From the NCBI GenBank assembly GCA_036511675.1, contig DATCBU010000054.1, positions 12,836 through 76,835 on the forward strand: 64,000 bases of DNA, read 5' to 3'. Under the pieces are notes generated by a model, which made no database searches, was not told where the DNA came from, and worked only from the letters and a program-made list of their open reading frames with translations. This DNA comes from Chersky-840 sp036511675. GTDB lineage: Bacteria > Actinomycetota > Acidimicrobiia > Acidimicrobiales > UBA8190. Below, piece after piece: positions 25,501 to 32,900 of the stretch. The position numbers and the translations under genes were made by a program. How positions within the stretch are numbered: position 1 is the stretch's first letter; the number at the start of each line of letters is the position of its first letter.

Positions 25501-25659
25501 CCTGTCACCGTGCGGGCTCCCTGGGACCTGCGCCGGGCCACGCTGACCGACCTGCTCGAACGCGACCTCGCCCCGGTGTCCACCGACGGTCCCACCGTCA
25601 CCCTCGAGATGGCACCGTTCCAGATCGCCACCCTGAAGCTCGAGCCGGCTCGCTCCTGA
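22528..25659 (+). CDS. Glycoside hydrolase family 38 alpha-mannosidase
   Basis: 1043 aa from a GTG at 22528, just before the first conserved helix RRINRVLNEFL; an ATG at 22444 would add 28 less typical residues and overlap tetR. TACACT at 22514-22519 fits a leaderless transcript. An N-terminal beta domain is followed by the GH38 catalytic barrel, with zinc-binding HAHLDTAWLWPLRET (about 254-268) and nucleophile Asp in VWLPDVFGYSAALPQ (about 369), then a three-helix bundle (HQFHDIIPGSGIHWVYDD) and C-terminal beta domains (about 700-1040). It hydrolyses alpha-mannosides. No signal peptide is visible, so it is cytosolic, for mannan or glycoconjugate recycling. A 7-bp hairpin follows the stop. 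Confidence 0.93.
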   Translation: MRPEDSIRVRRINRVLNEFLRPRRRGPTVALEVAAHHVHGEPIPASQAFGADYQPFALGGSWGPPWDTTWFRLRGTVPPEWAGREVALGFRIGNSGSTGFGAESLVWRDGRCVQGLSPNHRECLLSTNAVANERVELFVESAANPPSPFGVNPWPMLLAEPDGTPLFTLQSAELHVRDPDFEGFWHDFRVLVELLTELPGEGPQVARLGAGLERACNMLELPDIGDSWRRAQPVLDELLSHRGAPGNHTASIVGHAHLDTAWLWPLRETIRKCARTFSTVLELMERYPEYRFVVSQAQHLAWMRDHYPELWQRMKQRFAEGRLEPTGSMWVEADCNIPGGESLVRQIVYGKRFYLDELGIETNDVWLPDVFGYSAALPQIMQRSGVRWFLTQKLSWNQYNVLPHHSFLWEGIDGSRVFTHFPPADTYSGNMSVRELRLGVENFKDHDRSQRSLYLFGWGDGGGGPTSEMLESARRLADYDGLPHLTMEGPRRFFTEAEAEIRDPAVWVGELYLEFHRGTYTSQAATKLGNRRAEFALRDAELWGSLAPGRSGGNTELEALWKVLLLHQFHDIIPGSGIHWVYDDTARDHAHLLTETDRIIGEALNSHVEAIDTSTAANPVVVFNSLSHARTELVVVDAPRAATVAVSASGVTAPVQRDRHGRAMFRATVPPCGYQVYDLVADDAVAGTTAAVTADARSLENEHLRLELDDDGLVSSIFDKGAHRQVLAPSARGNRFQLLPDYPNFFDAWDIDRFAFDQVVELDGVESIEVVEQGPLRAGIRVTRQFGSSRLTQVIRLDAGSHAIDFETEVDWHETNRLLKVAFPVDVRSTRATYEIQYGHVERPTHANTSWDAARFEVCAHKWADLSEPGYGVALLNDCKYGYDIRGNVMRLSLLRAPTWPDPVADRGRHHFTYRLLPHAGDLRPAGVIDAGYDLNVPLRTVAASPRPGDGPPIASLLSVDADHVVIEVVKPGDDTDALVVRVYEAWGRRGPVTVRAPWDLRRATLTDLLERDLAPVSTDGPTVTLEMAPFQIATLKLEPARS

Positions 25660-25670
25660 GGTCGGGGATC

Positions 25671-25691
25671 CGGGCCGACTCTTCCGGCCCG
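25671..25691 (+). terminator. Hairpin after GH38 gene
   Basis: CGGGCCG (25671-25677) pairs with CGGCCCG (25685-25691) around a seven-base loop, 12 bases after the stop codon. It probably ends the tetR/mannosidase transcript. Confidence 0.5.
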
Positions 25692-25705
25692 CTCGGCACC
25701 CAGAG

Positions 25706-25768
25706 CCCTGACCAGGGGGGACGGGTCTCCGGGGTCTTCGGAGACGGAACACCTCCCCCTGGTCAGGG
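25706..25768 (+). other. Nested perfect inverted repeat in the leader of the GGDEF-EAL gene
   Basis: Outer arms CCCTGACCAGGGGG (25706-25719) and CCCCCTGGTCAGGG (25755-25768) are perfectly complementary over 14 bases. Inside them GTCTCCG (25725-25731) and CGGAGAC (25739-25745) form a second perfect hairpin with a seven-base loop. It ends 57 bases before the ATG of the GGDEF-EAL gene and follows a separate terminator-like hairpin. There is no T-run. It could be a structured 5' leader, a regulator-binding cruciform, or a strong terminator. No known riboswitch consensus is recognised. Confidence 0.7.
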
Positions 25769-25825
25769 GTACAGAAGCCCTCCGGAGCGGCCGATGCCTG
25801 AGATGCGGCTCTCTGGGAAGGGGCA

Positions 25826-27904
25826 ATGGAACCTGCGTGGCTGGAGCGTGTGGCCTTGGAGTTGCCCGACGCCGTCGTCGTGGCCGACGGCCAGGGCCGT
25901 CTCGTGTGGGCCAATCCCGCTGCCGAGCGGCTCTTCGGCCTCGACATCGCCGACATCGTCGGCTTCGACGCCCTCGAGTTCCTCCACCCCGAGGACCTCG
26001 AGCTCGCCGCGGCCTCGCTCGAGAGCGTGCGGGACAAGAGCGTCGGCTCTCCCATCGAGCTCCGTGTCAAGACCCCGACGGGCTGGAAGCTCGTCGAGCT
26101 GATCGGCGCCAACCTCGTAGGCCGACCGCCTATCGACGGGCTGGTGTGGTGCTTGCGCGACCTCACCGAACGGCGCCGCTGGGAAGTGTCCAGCAACGAC
26201 ATCGAACGGTTCCGGTCCCTGGTCCACAACTCCGCCAGCATCTTGCTCCTGCTCGACCGTGCCGGGATCGTGCAATCGGTCTCGGCCGCCATCACCCGGA
26301 TGCTGGGGCACGACCAAGCGCTGGTCGAGGGTCACCCGCTCGAGGACCTCGTGGTCCAAGCAGACCGACCGGCCCTGCAGGCGGCGCTGGCCGCCGCGCT
26401 CGAAGGCCCACCCACCGAGGAAGGCCCGACCACCGTCGAAGTCGACCTGCGGCGCCGTGACGGCGGCGTCCCCGTTCCCTGCGAGCTCAGCATCGTCAAC
26501 CTGCTCGACGACCCGACGGTCGACGGGCTGGCGGTGTCGGCCCACAACATCACCCAGCTGCGGTCGACACGCGATGCGCTGGAGCGCCTCGCCACGCGGG
26601 ACCCGCTCACGGGCCTGCCCAACCGGAAGCTGATCCTGGACCGCATCGAGCAGATGCAGAAGCGCGGCCGCAGGACCGGCCACGACGGGGCGGTGTTGTT
26701 CGTCGACCTCGATCGTTTCAAGGACGTGAACGACTCTCTCGGCCACCGCGTCGGAGATGACGTCCTGCGCCAGACCGCCATCCGCTTTCAAAGCGCCCTG
26801 CGCGAGTCCGACTCGATCGGCCGGCTCGGCGGGGACGAGTTCGTGGTGTTGGTCGAGAGCTCCGGGGCGCACCACGCCACAGCTGCCGCCCAGCGACTCC
26901 TCGATTCGCTGGCCGTTCCCTTCGCCGTGCACAGCGCGGCGCGGCCCCAGCTGACCATCTCGGCCAGCATCGGCATCGTCTCGGGCGCCTACGCCTCGGC
27001 CGAGGACCTGCTCATGGACGCCGATGTCGCCCTCTACGAAGCCAAGGCGGCGGGCCGGAATCGGGCCGTGCGCTTCGAGCCCCATATGCGTGGCGAATTC
27101 CGGACCCGGATCGACCTGGAACGGGACCTGCGTCTGGCCCTGGAGGCCGACGAATTCTTCCTCGTCTACCAACCGGTGATCCAGCTCGGTGACGGCACCG
27201 TCCAGAGCGTGGAGGCGCTGCTGCGCTGGCGCCGACCGTCGGGGGTCGTGGTGGCACCCGATGAGTTCATCCCCGCCCTCGAGGACTCGGGTCTCATCGT
27301 CGAGGTGGGGGCCTTCGTGCTGCAAGAGGCTTGTCGCCAGACACAGCTCTGGCACGACGCCGGGCTCCCGACGGCGGTGTCGGTCAACGTCTCGCCCCGC
27401 CAATTCGAGACGGGCACCCTCGTCGACGAGATCCAGTCGGCCCTGGAAGGCTCGGGATTGGACCCGACGTCGTTGATCCTCGAGATGACCGAGACGACAC
27501 TGATGCGCGACTCCTATGAGTCGGCCGTGCGATTGAGGGCGCTCAAGGACCTCGGCATCCGCCTCGCCATCGACGACTTCGGCACCGGGTACTCGTCGCT
27601 GGCCTACCTTCAGCAATTCCCCGTCGACATCCTCAAGATCGATCGGACGTTCATCCTGGGAGCCGCCTCCGACCGGGCCAGCACCGCGCTCGTGCACGCC
27701 CTCATCGAGCTGGGGACGGCCCTCGGTCTCAAGACCGTGGCCGAGGGCATCGAGACGATCGAGCAGCTGATCCGGTTGAAAGAGGAGGGTTGTGACGCCG
27801 GGCAGGGCTTCTACTTCAGTCGCCCGCTCGAACCCGGTGACGCCGGGTCATTCCTGGCCGCCGCCGCGGCCAAGGCGACCGCCGCTGTCGCCGTCGGCCT
27901 GTAA
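25826..27904 (+). CDS. PAS-PAS-GGDEF-EAL cyclic di-GMP synthase/phosphodiesterase
   Basis: 692 aa, ATG with GGAAGGGG upstream. Two PAS domains (about 10-120 and 125-245), a GGDEF domain (about 255-420) and an EAL domain (about 430-690). The catalytic loop is an exact GGDEF (335-339), and the product-inhibition site RESD (326-329) sits five residues before it. EAL-domain residues are kept: EALLRW (463), Asn in SVNVSPRQF, Glu in EMTETTL, DDFGTGYSSL, Lys in LKIDRTF, Glu in VAEGIET and Gln in GQGFYFSRPL. Both activities could therefore be live. No membrane segment is seen, so the PAS domains sense a cytosolic cue. It is convergent with a secreted-protein gene and monocistronic. Confidence 0.95.
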   Translation: MEPAWLERVALELPDAVVVADGQGRLVWANPAAERLFGLDIADIVGFDALEFLHPEDLELAAASLESVRDKSVGSPIELRVKTPTGWKLVELIGANLVGRPPIDGLVWCLRDLTERRRWEVSSNDIERFRSLVHNSASILLLLDRAGIVQSVSAAITRMLGHDQALVEGHPLEDLVVQADRPALQAALAAALEGPPTEEGPTTVEVDLRRRDGGVPVPCELSIVNLLDDPTVDGLAVSAHNITQLRSTRDALERLATRDPLTGLPNRKLILDRIEQMQKRGRRTGHDGAVLFVDLDRFKDVNDSLGHRVGDDVLRQTAIRFQSALRESDSIGRLGGDEFVVLVESSGAHHATAAAQRLLDSLAVPFAVHSAARPQLTISASIGIVSGAYASAEDLLMDADVALYEAKAAGRNRAVRFEPHMRGEFRTRIDLERDLRLALEADEFFLVYQPVIQLGDGTVQSVEALLRWRRPSGVVVAPDEFIPALEDSGLIVEVGAFVLQEACRQTQLWHDAGLPTAVSVNVSPRQFETGTLVDEIQSALEGSGLDPTSLILEMTETTLMRDSYESAVRLRALKDLGIRLAIDDFGTGYSSLAYLQQFPVDILKIDRTFILGAASDRASTALVHALIELGTALGLKTVAEGIETIEQLIRLKEEGCDAGQGFYFSRPLEPGDAGSFLAAAAAKATAAVAVGL

Positions 27905-27915
27905 CCGCGAACCCG

Positions 27916-29181
27916 TCAGGAGATATTCAGTATCAGGCTCACCACGGCGCGGTTCTGCGTGGCGGGCCTGCCGGTGATCCGGATCTTCTGGTCGAGGAGC
28001 GTGACGGTGACGGTGAAGTGACCACTTCTCCTCGGCGTGCCCGAGATGACCCCGGTTGTCCTGCCCATCCGCAGCCCCCGAGGCAGCTTGGCCAGCCACT
28101 TGTACGGGGGATTGCCGCCGCTGGCGGCCAGGGTGGCGCTGTAGAAGATGCGGTGGGTTCCCGCCGGGAGCGATGTGGTCGTGATGGCGACGGGCGGCGG
28201 GAAGGTGAGGGCGTTGCCCACGGCATCGACCGCGGCGCAGAAATTGGCCGTGGGACACGACACCGACTCCAGGATGTTGGTGGAATCGATGCTGGAGGGG
28301 CCCGACCAGCTGATGCCGTCATAGATGAGGGCGTTCCCGCTGTTGTCCACGGCGACGCACACACCCGACGGTGCACATGACACCGAATCCAGTGCGTGCG
28401 CGCCGTCGATGTTCGTCGGGCTGGACCAGCTGGTGCCGTCATAGGTGACAGCATTGCCATTGTCGTCCACGGCGGCACACAGCGTGGGAGTGGCGCACGA
28501 CACCGACTCCATCGTGTTACCCGGGTCGACGCTCACAGGGCTCGACCAGGAGGTGCCGTCGAAGGTGAGCGCGTTGGCGCTGCCGTCGATGGCGGCACAG
28601 AAGCCCACCGTGGGGCATGCCACTCCGACAAGGGAATTCCCGGCGTCGATGAGGGTGGGAGACGTCCACACGGTGCCGTCATAGACCAGTGCGTTCCCAC
28701 TGTCGTCCACGGCCACGCAGAACGTGTTCTTCACGCACGAGACGGCGCCCAGCGCGACGCCGGGGTCGATGGGCACGGCGTGGAACCACGTTCCGTAGGC
28801 ATAGCGCTTCTCGCTTCCCACCCCGTCGACGGCCATGCAGAACAGCGTCGAGGCACACGACACCGACGCCAAGCCGCCGTCACCGAGGTCGATGGGATTG
28901 GGTGTGTCCCACGTGTTGTTGCGCCTGTGGGTCACGGCGTTCCCGGTCCCGTCGACGGCGATGCAGAATTTCACCGTGGGGCATGACACCGAGGTGAGCC
29001 CTCCGCCCGAGTCCACCAGGGTCGGGGCCGACCACATGCCCGAGGCGAAGGCGGCGCCGTCACCTGTCGCGGTGGCGAGCGCCGTCCCGGCCACGATGGC
29101 GGCCGCCACCATCACGCGGCCCCCCCGGCGCCGCCCGGCGTCCCTCGCCACCCGCCCCCTGGTGCGCAATCGGTCGAACAT
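27916..29181 (-). CDS. Secreted Cys-paired repeat protein with C-terminal Ig-like domain
   Basis: 421 aa from the ATG at 29181 behind a G-run. Basic N-terminus and signal peptide (VMVAAAIVAGTALATATGDGAAFA). Residues about 45-340 hold seven repeats of about 41 aa of the form SVSCPT..FCAAVD..GNAL.YDG.SWS.P..ID, each with two Cys seven residues apart that could form a disulfide; the array is probably a beta-propeller. The last 90 aa (LPAGTHRIFYSATLAASGGN, then GVISGTPRRSGHFTVTV) form a putative-Ig/He_PIG type domain, which recurs at the end of the GH5 protein at 47501. Likely a surface or extracellular adhesion or binding protein; ligand unknown. Confidence 0.8.
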   Translation of the reverse strand: MFDRLRTRGRVARDAGRRRGGRVMVAAAIVAGTALATATGDGAAFASGMWSAPTLVDSGGGLTSVSCPTVKFCIAVDGTGNAVTHRRNNTWDTPNPIDLGDGGLASVSCASTLFCMAVDGVGSEKRYAYGTWFHAVPIDPGVALGAVSCVKNTFCVAVDDSGNALVYDGTVWTSPTLIDAGNSLVGVACPTVGFCAAIDGSANALTFDGTSWSSPVSVDPGNTMESVSCATPTLCAAVDDNGNAVTYDGTSWSSPTNIDGAHALDSVSCAPSGVCVAVDNSGNALIYDGISWSGPSSIDSTNILESVSCPTANFCAAVDAVGNALTFPPPVAITTTSLPAGTHRIFYSATLAASGGNPPYKWLAKLPRGLRMGRTTGVISGTPRRSGHFTVTVTLLDQKIRITGRPATQNRAVVSLILNIS

Positions 29182-29316
29182 GGCCCCCCCCGCCAATAGC
29201 GCTGCTTTACCAGCGTCTACCTGGGAAGACGGTACTCGACGCAGGCCCTGAATGCCCAGGGATGCACGAGGGGAGAGATCGACCTGGACTTTGTCACCGC
29301 CCCCACGGGGTCCTGC

Positions 29317-30438
29317 TCAGAGCCAGTCCTTGCGCCGGAACACCACGTACAGCCCCACGGCGAAGACCACGATGAGGGTGGCCGAGGTGATGAGCCCCGA
29401 CTCCTTGCCGAAGCCGGGATAGGGCAGGTTCTGCCCGTACCACCCGGTGATGGCCGTGGGCACGGCGATGATGGCGGCCCAACTGGTCACCTTCTTCATG
29501 ATCAGGTTCATGCGGTTGCCCTGCTCGGTCAGGTTGGTCTCGACGATGGTGGTCACGAGATCCCGCAGCGACTCGGTCCACTCCGTGGCCCGGATGACAT
29601 GGTCGTAGACATCGCGGTAGTAGGGCGCCATCGACTCGGGCACGATGCCGAGGTCCTGGCGCAACAGGCTGTTGACCACCTCGCGCATGGGCAGGGTGAT
29701 GCGGCGCAACAACACCAGGCTCTTGCGGAGCTGGAAGGACCGGCGCTGCACGCTCTCGATGGCACCCCGACGGGAGTCGAAGAGCTCGTCCTCGGTCGCC
29801 TCGACCGCCTCGTCGAGGGACTCCACGGCCCGGAAATGCCCGTCGACGAGGTAATCCAAGAGCCCGTAGAGGAGGAATGACACCCCGCAATGCACCAGGT
29901 CGTCCGATCCGTCCCACCGATCGACCACCGGGTCGATGGCAAAACCGGGGTCCTTGCGCACCGTGATCAGGGCATTCGGGGTGATGAACACCGCGATCTC
30001 GTGCGACACGAGCTCCCCGGTCCCGGCGTCGAGCTCGCCGGAGTGGGCCGACATGAACAGGTGCGTGCGGTACCGGTCGATCTTGGTGCGCTGGGTCTCG
30101 TCGAGGGCGTCCTCGATGGCCAGGGCGTGCAGGCCGAACTCGGTCCCGATGACCGAGAGCTGCTCGCGGTCGGGCGCGCACAAGTCGAGCCACACCACGC
30201 AGTCGGTGTCGTCCCCGAGGTGGTCCGAGATCTCGTCGACCGGGAAGTTCTCTTTGACCAACGAGCCGTCGCGATACAGCCGGGTGCGGGTCCCGGGCTC
30301 GGGTCGTCCCTGCTCGACGACGGCCCTCGGTCCGATGGGGTCGGCCGTGGGGGCGATGAGGGGTGTCGCCACACCCATGTCCACCTGGGCCAGTCCCCGG
30401 TGCACATGGGAGCCGGGCAGGTCACGCTTCCGATCCAT
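29317..30438 (-). CDS. CorA-family divalent-cation transporter with GQN in place of GMN
   Basis: 373 aa; ATG at 30438 with GGAGG five bases upstream. A large soluble N-terminal domain (about 1-310) has the long helix region LRKSLVLLRRITLPMREVVNSLL. Two C-terminal membrane helices follow: AAIIAVPTAITGWYGQN ending the first, and LITSATLIVVFAVGLYVVF. The family's selectivity motif is GMN at the end of TM1; here it reads YGQN, with the acidic EMPELxW-type loop replaced by LPYPGFG. CorA pentamers transport Mg2+, Co2+ or Ni2+. GQN-type members exist in actinobacteria, but their ion preference is unclear to me. The basic C-terminal FRRKDWL is typical. Confidence 0.88.
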   Translation of the reverse strand: MDRKRDLPGSHVHRGLAQVDMGVATPLIAPTADPIGPRAVVEQGRPEPGTRTRLYRDGSLVKENFPVDEISDHLGDDTDCVVWLDLCAPDREQLSVIGTEFGLHALAIEDALDETQRTKIDRYRTHLFMSAHSGELDAGTGELVSHEIAVFITPNALITVRKDPGFAIDPVVDRWDGSDDLVHCGVSFLLYGLLDYLVDGHFRAVESLDEAVEATEDELFDSRRGAIESVQRRSFQLRKSLVLLRRITLPMREVVNSLLRQDLGIVPESMAPYYRDVYDHVIRATEWTESLRDLVTTIVETNLTEQGNRMNLIMKKVTSWAAIIAVPTAITGWYGQNLPYPGFGKESGLITSATLIVVFAVGLYVVFRRKDWL

Positions 30439-30539
30439 ACGGGCCTCCGCTCCGGCTCTGTGGGAGAACGCTAATAGCCGGTCCCTTTCAACTCGGGGCA
30501 CGGCCGGGCCGGCGACGGGTCGGATCGGGTCGGCTCGCT

Positions 30540-30556
30540 CGTTAGATAGTCTAACG
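30540..30556. promoter_or_regulatory. Perfect palindrome at the MarR gene start (candidate operator)
   Basis: CGTTAGA-TAG-TCTAACG: seven-base perfect arms with a three-base centre, ending two bases before the ATG. MarR dimers bind dyads of this size; the position means binding would block transcription of the whole MarR-ABC operon. The transcript is probably leaderless. Confidence 0.65.
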
Positions 30557-30558
30557 AC

Positions 30559-31041
30559 ATGGGGGTAGAGCCTGAGGACGTCACAGGAGCCGTCACCGTC
30601 GCGACCTCCGAGCCCGGATCTTTCGGTCGTGCCGCCGCCTGGCTCTCCAAGCAGGTCGAATTGGCCCTCGCCGGCGCGGAGCTCTCCCTGCCCCAGTACC
30701 GGGTCCTGGGCTTGCTGGCCGAGGGGGTGTCGATCCCCTCGGCGCTGGCCGACCGCCTGACGGTGCGGCGCCCCACGGTCACCGCCGTCGTCGACGGGCT
30801 CGAGATCCGGGGCCTCGTGCAGCGCAGCCCCGGTGACCACGACAAGCGCAGTGTCACCCACACCCTGACCACCAAGGGCCAGCGGCTCCTTACCAAGGCC
30901 AATGCCGCCGTCGATGCCCGCCTCACCGACATCGCCGGCAGCCTCGACGACCCCGCCCTCACCCGCCAGGCCCTCGACAGCCTGGTGCTGTGGCGCAGCG
31001 CCATGCGCGCCTACCACGCGGCGCGCCAGGTACGGCCATGA
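30559..31041 (+). CDS. MarR-family transcriptional regulator
   Basis: 160 aa. Winged helix seen as LSLPQYRVLGLLAEGVSIP, SALADRLTVRRPTVTAVVDGL, IRGLVQRSPGDHDKRSVTHTLTTKG (the DxR wing). It is the first gene of an operon with the two ABC exporter half-transporters; its stop overlaps the next start (ATGA). The palindrome directly upstream is its likely autoregulatory operator. The inferred role is derepression of the exporter by a phenolic or drug-like ligand. Confidence 0.92.
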   Translation: MGVEPEDVTGAVTVATSEPGSFGRAAAWLSKQVELALAGAELSLPQYRVLGLLAEGVSIPSALADRLTVRRPTVTAVVDGLEIRGLVQRSPGDHDKRSVTHTLTTKGQRLLTKANAAVDARLTDIAGSLDDPALTRQALDSLVLWRSAMRAYHAARQVRP

Positions 31042-32900
31042 GCGCGACGGCCCTCCCGGTCACCGACGTGGCCCGGTACCCGGCGCCACGCGCCACGGTC
31101 GATCCCGATACGACCAAGACGTGGCTGCGGCGGGCTATGCCCATCCTGCGTGCCCATCAGAAGATCTTCGTCTTGTCGCTGGTGCTGTCGTTCGGGGGCC
31201 TGGTCCTCCAGGTGCAGATCCCCGACCTGCTGCGCAACGCCATCGACAACTCCGTGCAGGCGCACACCGTGCCGTTGCACTTCTACGTGTGGTGGATCCT
31301 GGGGCTCGGCCTGGCCGGCGGGCTGGCGGGGTACGTGTCGCGCCTCTTTCTCTTCCAGACCGCGTATGAGATCGAGTACGACCTGCGCACCATGATCTAC
31401 GAGCACCTGACCAAGATGTCGTTCCCGTTCTACGACCGGGTGCAGTCGGGTCAGCTCATCTCTCGCGCCAACTCCGACATCCGGTCCGTGCAGATGTACA
31501 TGACCTTCGCGCCCATGATCCTGGTCCAGTGCAGCATCGCGCTGGTCGCCTTCGGCTTCATGCTGTCGATCAACGTCGTCCTTGCCTTCGTGGCCATGGC
31601 GACCATGCCCTTCGTGTTCCTCGTCGGGCACCGCATGCGCAAGGGGATGTTCCCCGTGTCGTGGCTCATCCAAGCCCGACTCGCCGATGTCGCCACCATC
31701 GTGGACGAGAACGTCAACGGCGTGCGGGTGGTGCGGTCCTTCGCGGCGGAGAAGGAGCAGCTCCGCACCCTGGCCAAGGCGGCCGACAAGGTGCAATGGG
31801 GATACGTCAAAGACGCCGATCTCCGTGCCCGCTGGACACCGGCGGTCCAGAACCTTCCTCAGGTGGGCCTGGCACTGGTGCTCGGCTTCGGTGGGTACAT
31901 GGTGATCCATGGAACGCTGGGCCTCGGCGCCATCGTCGCCTTCAATTCGTATCTCCTCATGCTCCAGGCACCGTTCATGATGCTGGGCATGATCATCATG
32001 ATGGGCCAGCGGGCCGCGGCGTCCGCCGAGCGCATCTACGAGATCCTCGACGAAGAGCCCACCATCGTCGACCGGCCCGGAGCGTTAGACCTGGTCGACT
32101 GCACCGGAGACATCCGCTTCGAGAAGGTCGGGTTCTCGTACGGTCCTGACCTCCCGCTGGTGCTTCGCCACCTCGACCTGCACCTGCGACCGGGTGAGAC
32201 CGTGGCCCTGGTGGGGCGGACCGGCTCGGGCAAGTCCACCGTGGCCCGCCTCATCCCTCGCTTCTACGACGTCACCCAGGGTGCGTTCACCATCGACGGG
32301 CACGACGTCCGGGACCTCACCATCGAGAGCCTGCGCGCCAATGTCGGCGTCGTGCTCGACGACGCCTTCCTGTTCTCGGTGTCGATCCGGGACAACATCG
32401 CCTACGGACGCCCTGACGCCGACATCGCCGATGTCGAAACGGCGGCGCGCGCGGCGGGGGCCGACGCCTTCATCCGTGAACTGCCCGAGGGCTACGACAC
32501 AGTGGTGGGAGAACGCGGCTACACGTTGTCGGGAGGCCAACGCCAGCGCATCACCATCGCCCGGACGTTGCTCGTCAACCCGCCCATCCTGGTTCTCGAC
32601 GACGCCACCAGCGCCATCGACGTCCAGGTGGAACAGCAGATCCACGACGCCCTCCGGGTCCTCATGGAAGGGCGGACCACGCTGATCGTGGCGCACCGGC
32701 TGTCGACGATCAGCCTCGCCGACCGGGTCGTCCTGTTGGAGGACGGGCGCATCATCGCCGACGGCACCCACACCGAGCTGCTCGAGACCACACCGCAGTA
32801 CGCCGAGGTCCTGGCCCAGGCCGAGCCCGACGCCGCCGCCGCCGCCGCACTGGGGCTCACCGATGGCCACAGCCCTGCCAGCGGGAACGGGGCCCACTGA
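31038..32900 (+). CDS. Heterodimeric ABC exporter half, subunit with degenerate Walker B
   Basis: 620 aa, ATG overlapping the MarR stop. N-terminal six-helix exporter domain (about 40-330), then the nucleotide-binding domain. Walker A GRTGSGKST (about 391-399) and signature LSGGQRQRI (about 496) are canonical. The Walker B end is LDDATSAID, with Asp (about 522) replacing the catalytic Glu, and the Q-loop reads VVLDDAFLF without Gln. Such changes mark the subunit that supplies the non-hydrolysing site in heterodimers of the TM287/288 or BmrCD type. The H-loop VAHRLSTIS is kept. Its partner starts within the stop codon. It sits in the plasma membrane and exports lipophilic compounds or lipids. 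Confidence 0.93.
   Translation: MSATALPVTDVARYPAPRATVDPDTTKTWLRRAMPILRAHQKIFVLSLVLSFGGLVLQVQIPDLLRNAIDNSVQAHTVPLHFYVWWILGLGLAGGLAGYVSRLFLFQTAYEIEYDLRTMIYEHLTKMSFPFYDRVQSGQLISRANSDIRSVQMYMTFAPMILVQCSIALVAFGFMLSINVVLAFVAMATMPFVFLVGHRMRKGMFPVSWLIQARLADVATIVDENVNGVRVVRSFAAEKEQLRTLAKAADKVQWGYVKDADLRARWTPAVQNLPQVGLALVLGFGGYMVIHGTLGLGAIVAFNSYLLMLQAPFMMLGMIIMMGQRAAASAERIYEILDEEPTIVDRPGALDLVDCTGDIRFEKVGFSYGPDLPLVLRHLDLHLRPGETVALVGRTGSGKSTVARLIPRFYDVTQGAFTIDGHDVRDLTIESLRANVGVVLDDAFLFSVSIRDNIAYGRPDADIADVETAARAAGADAFIRELPEGYDTVVGERGYTLSGGQRQRITIARTLLVNPPILVLDDATSAIDVQVEQQIHDALRVLMEGRTTLIVAHRLSTISLADRVVLLEDGRIIADGTHTELLETTPQYAEVLAQAEPDAAAAAALGLTDGHSPASGNGAH

Noticed and set aside
25660..25825. Known c-di-GMP riboswitch (class I or II) before the GGDEF-EAL gene
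   Set aside because: The conserved core sequences of either class are not present; only the nested stems are seen.
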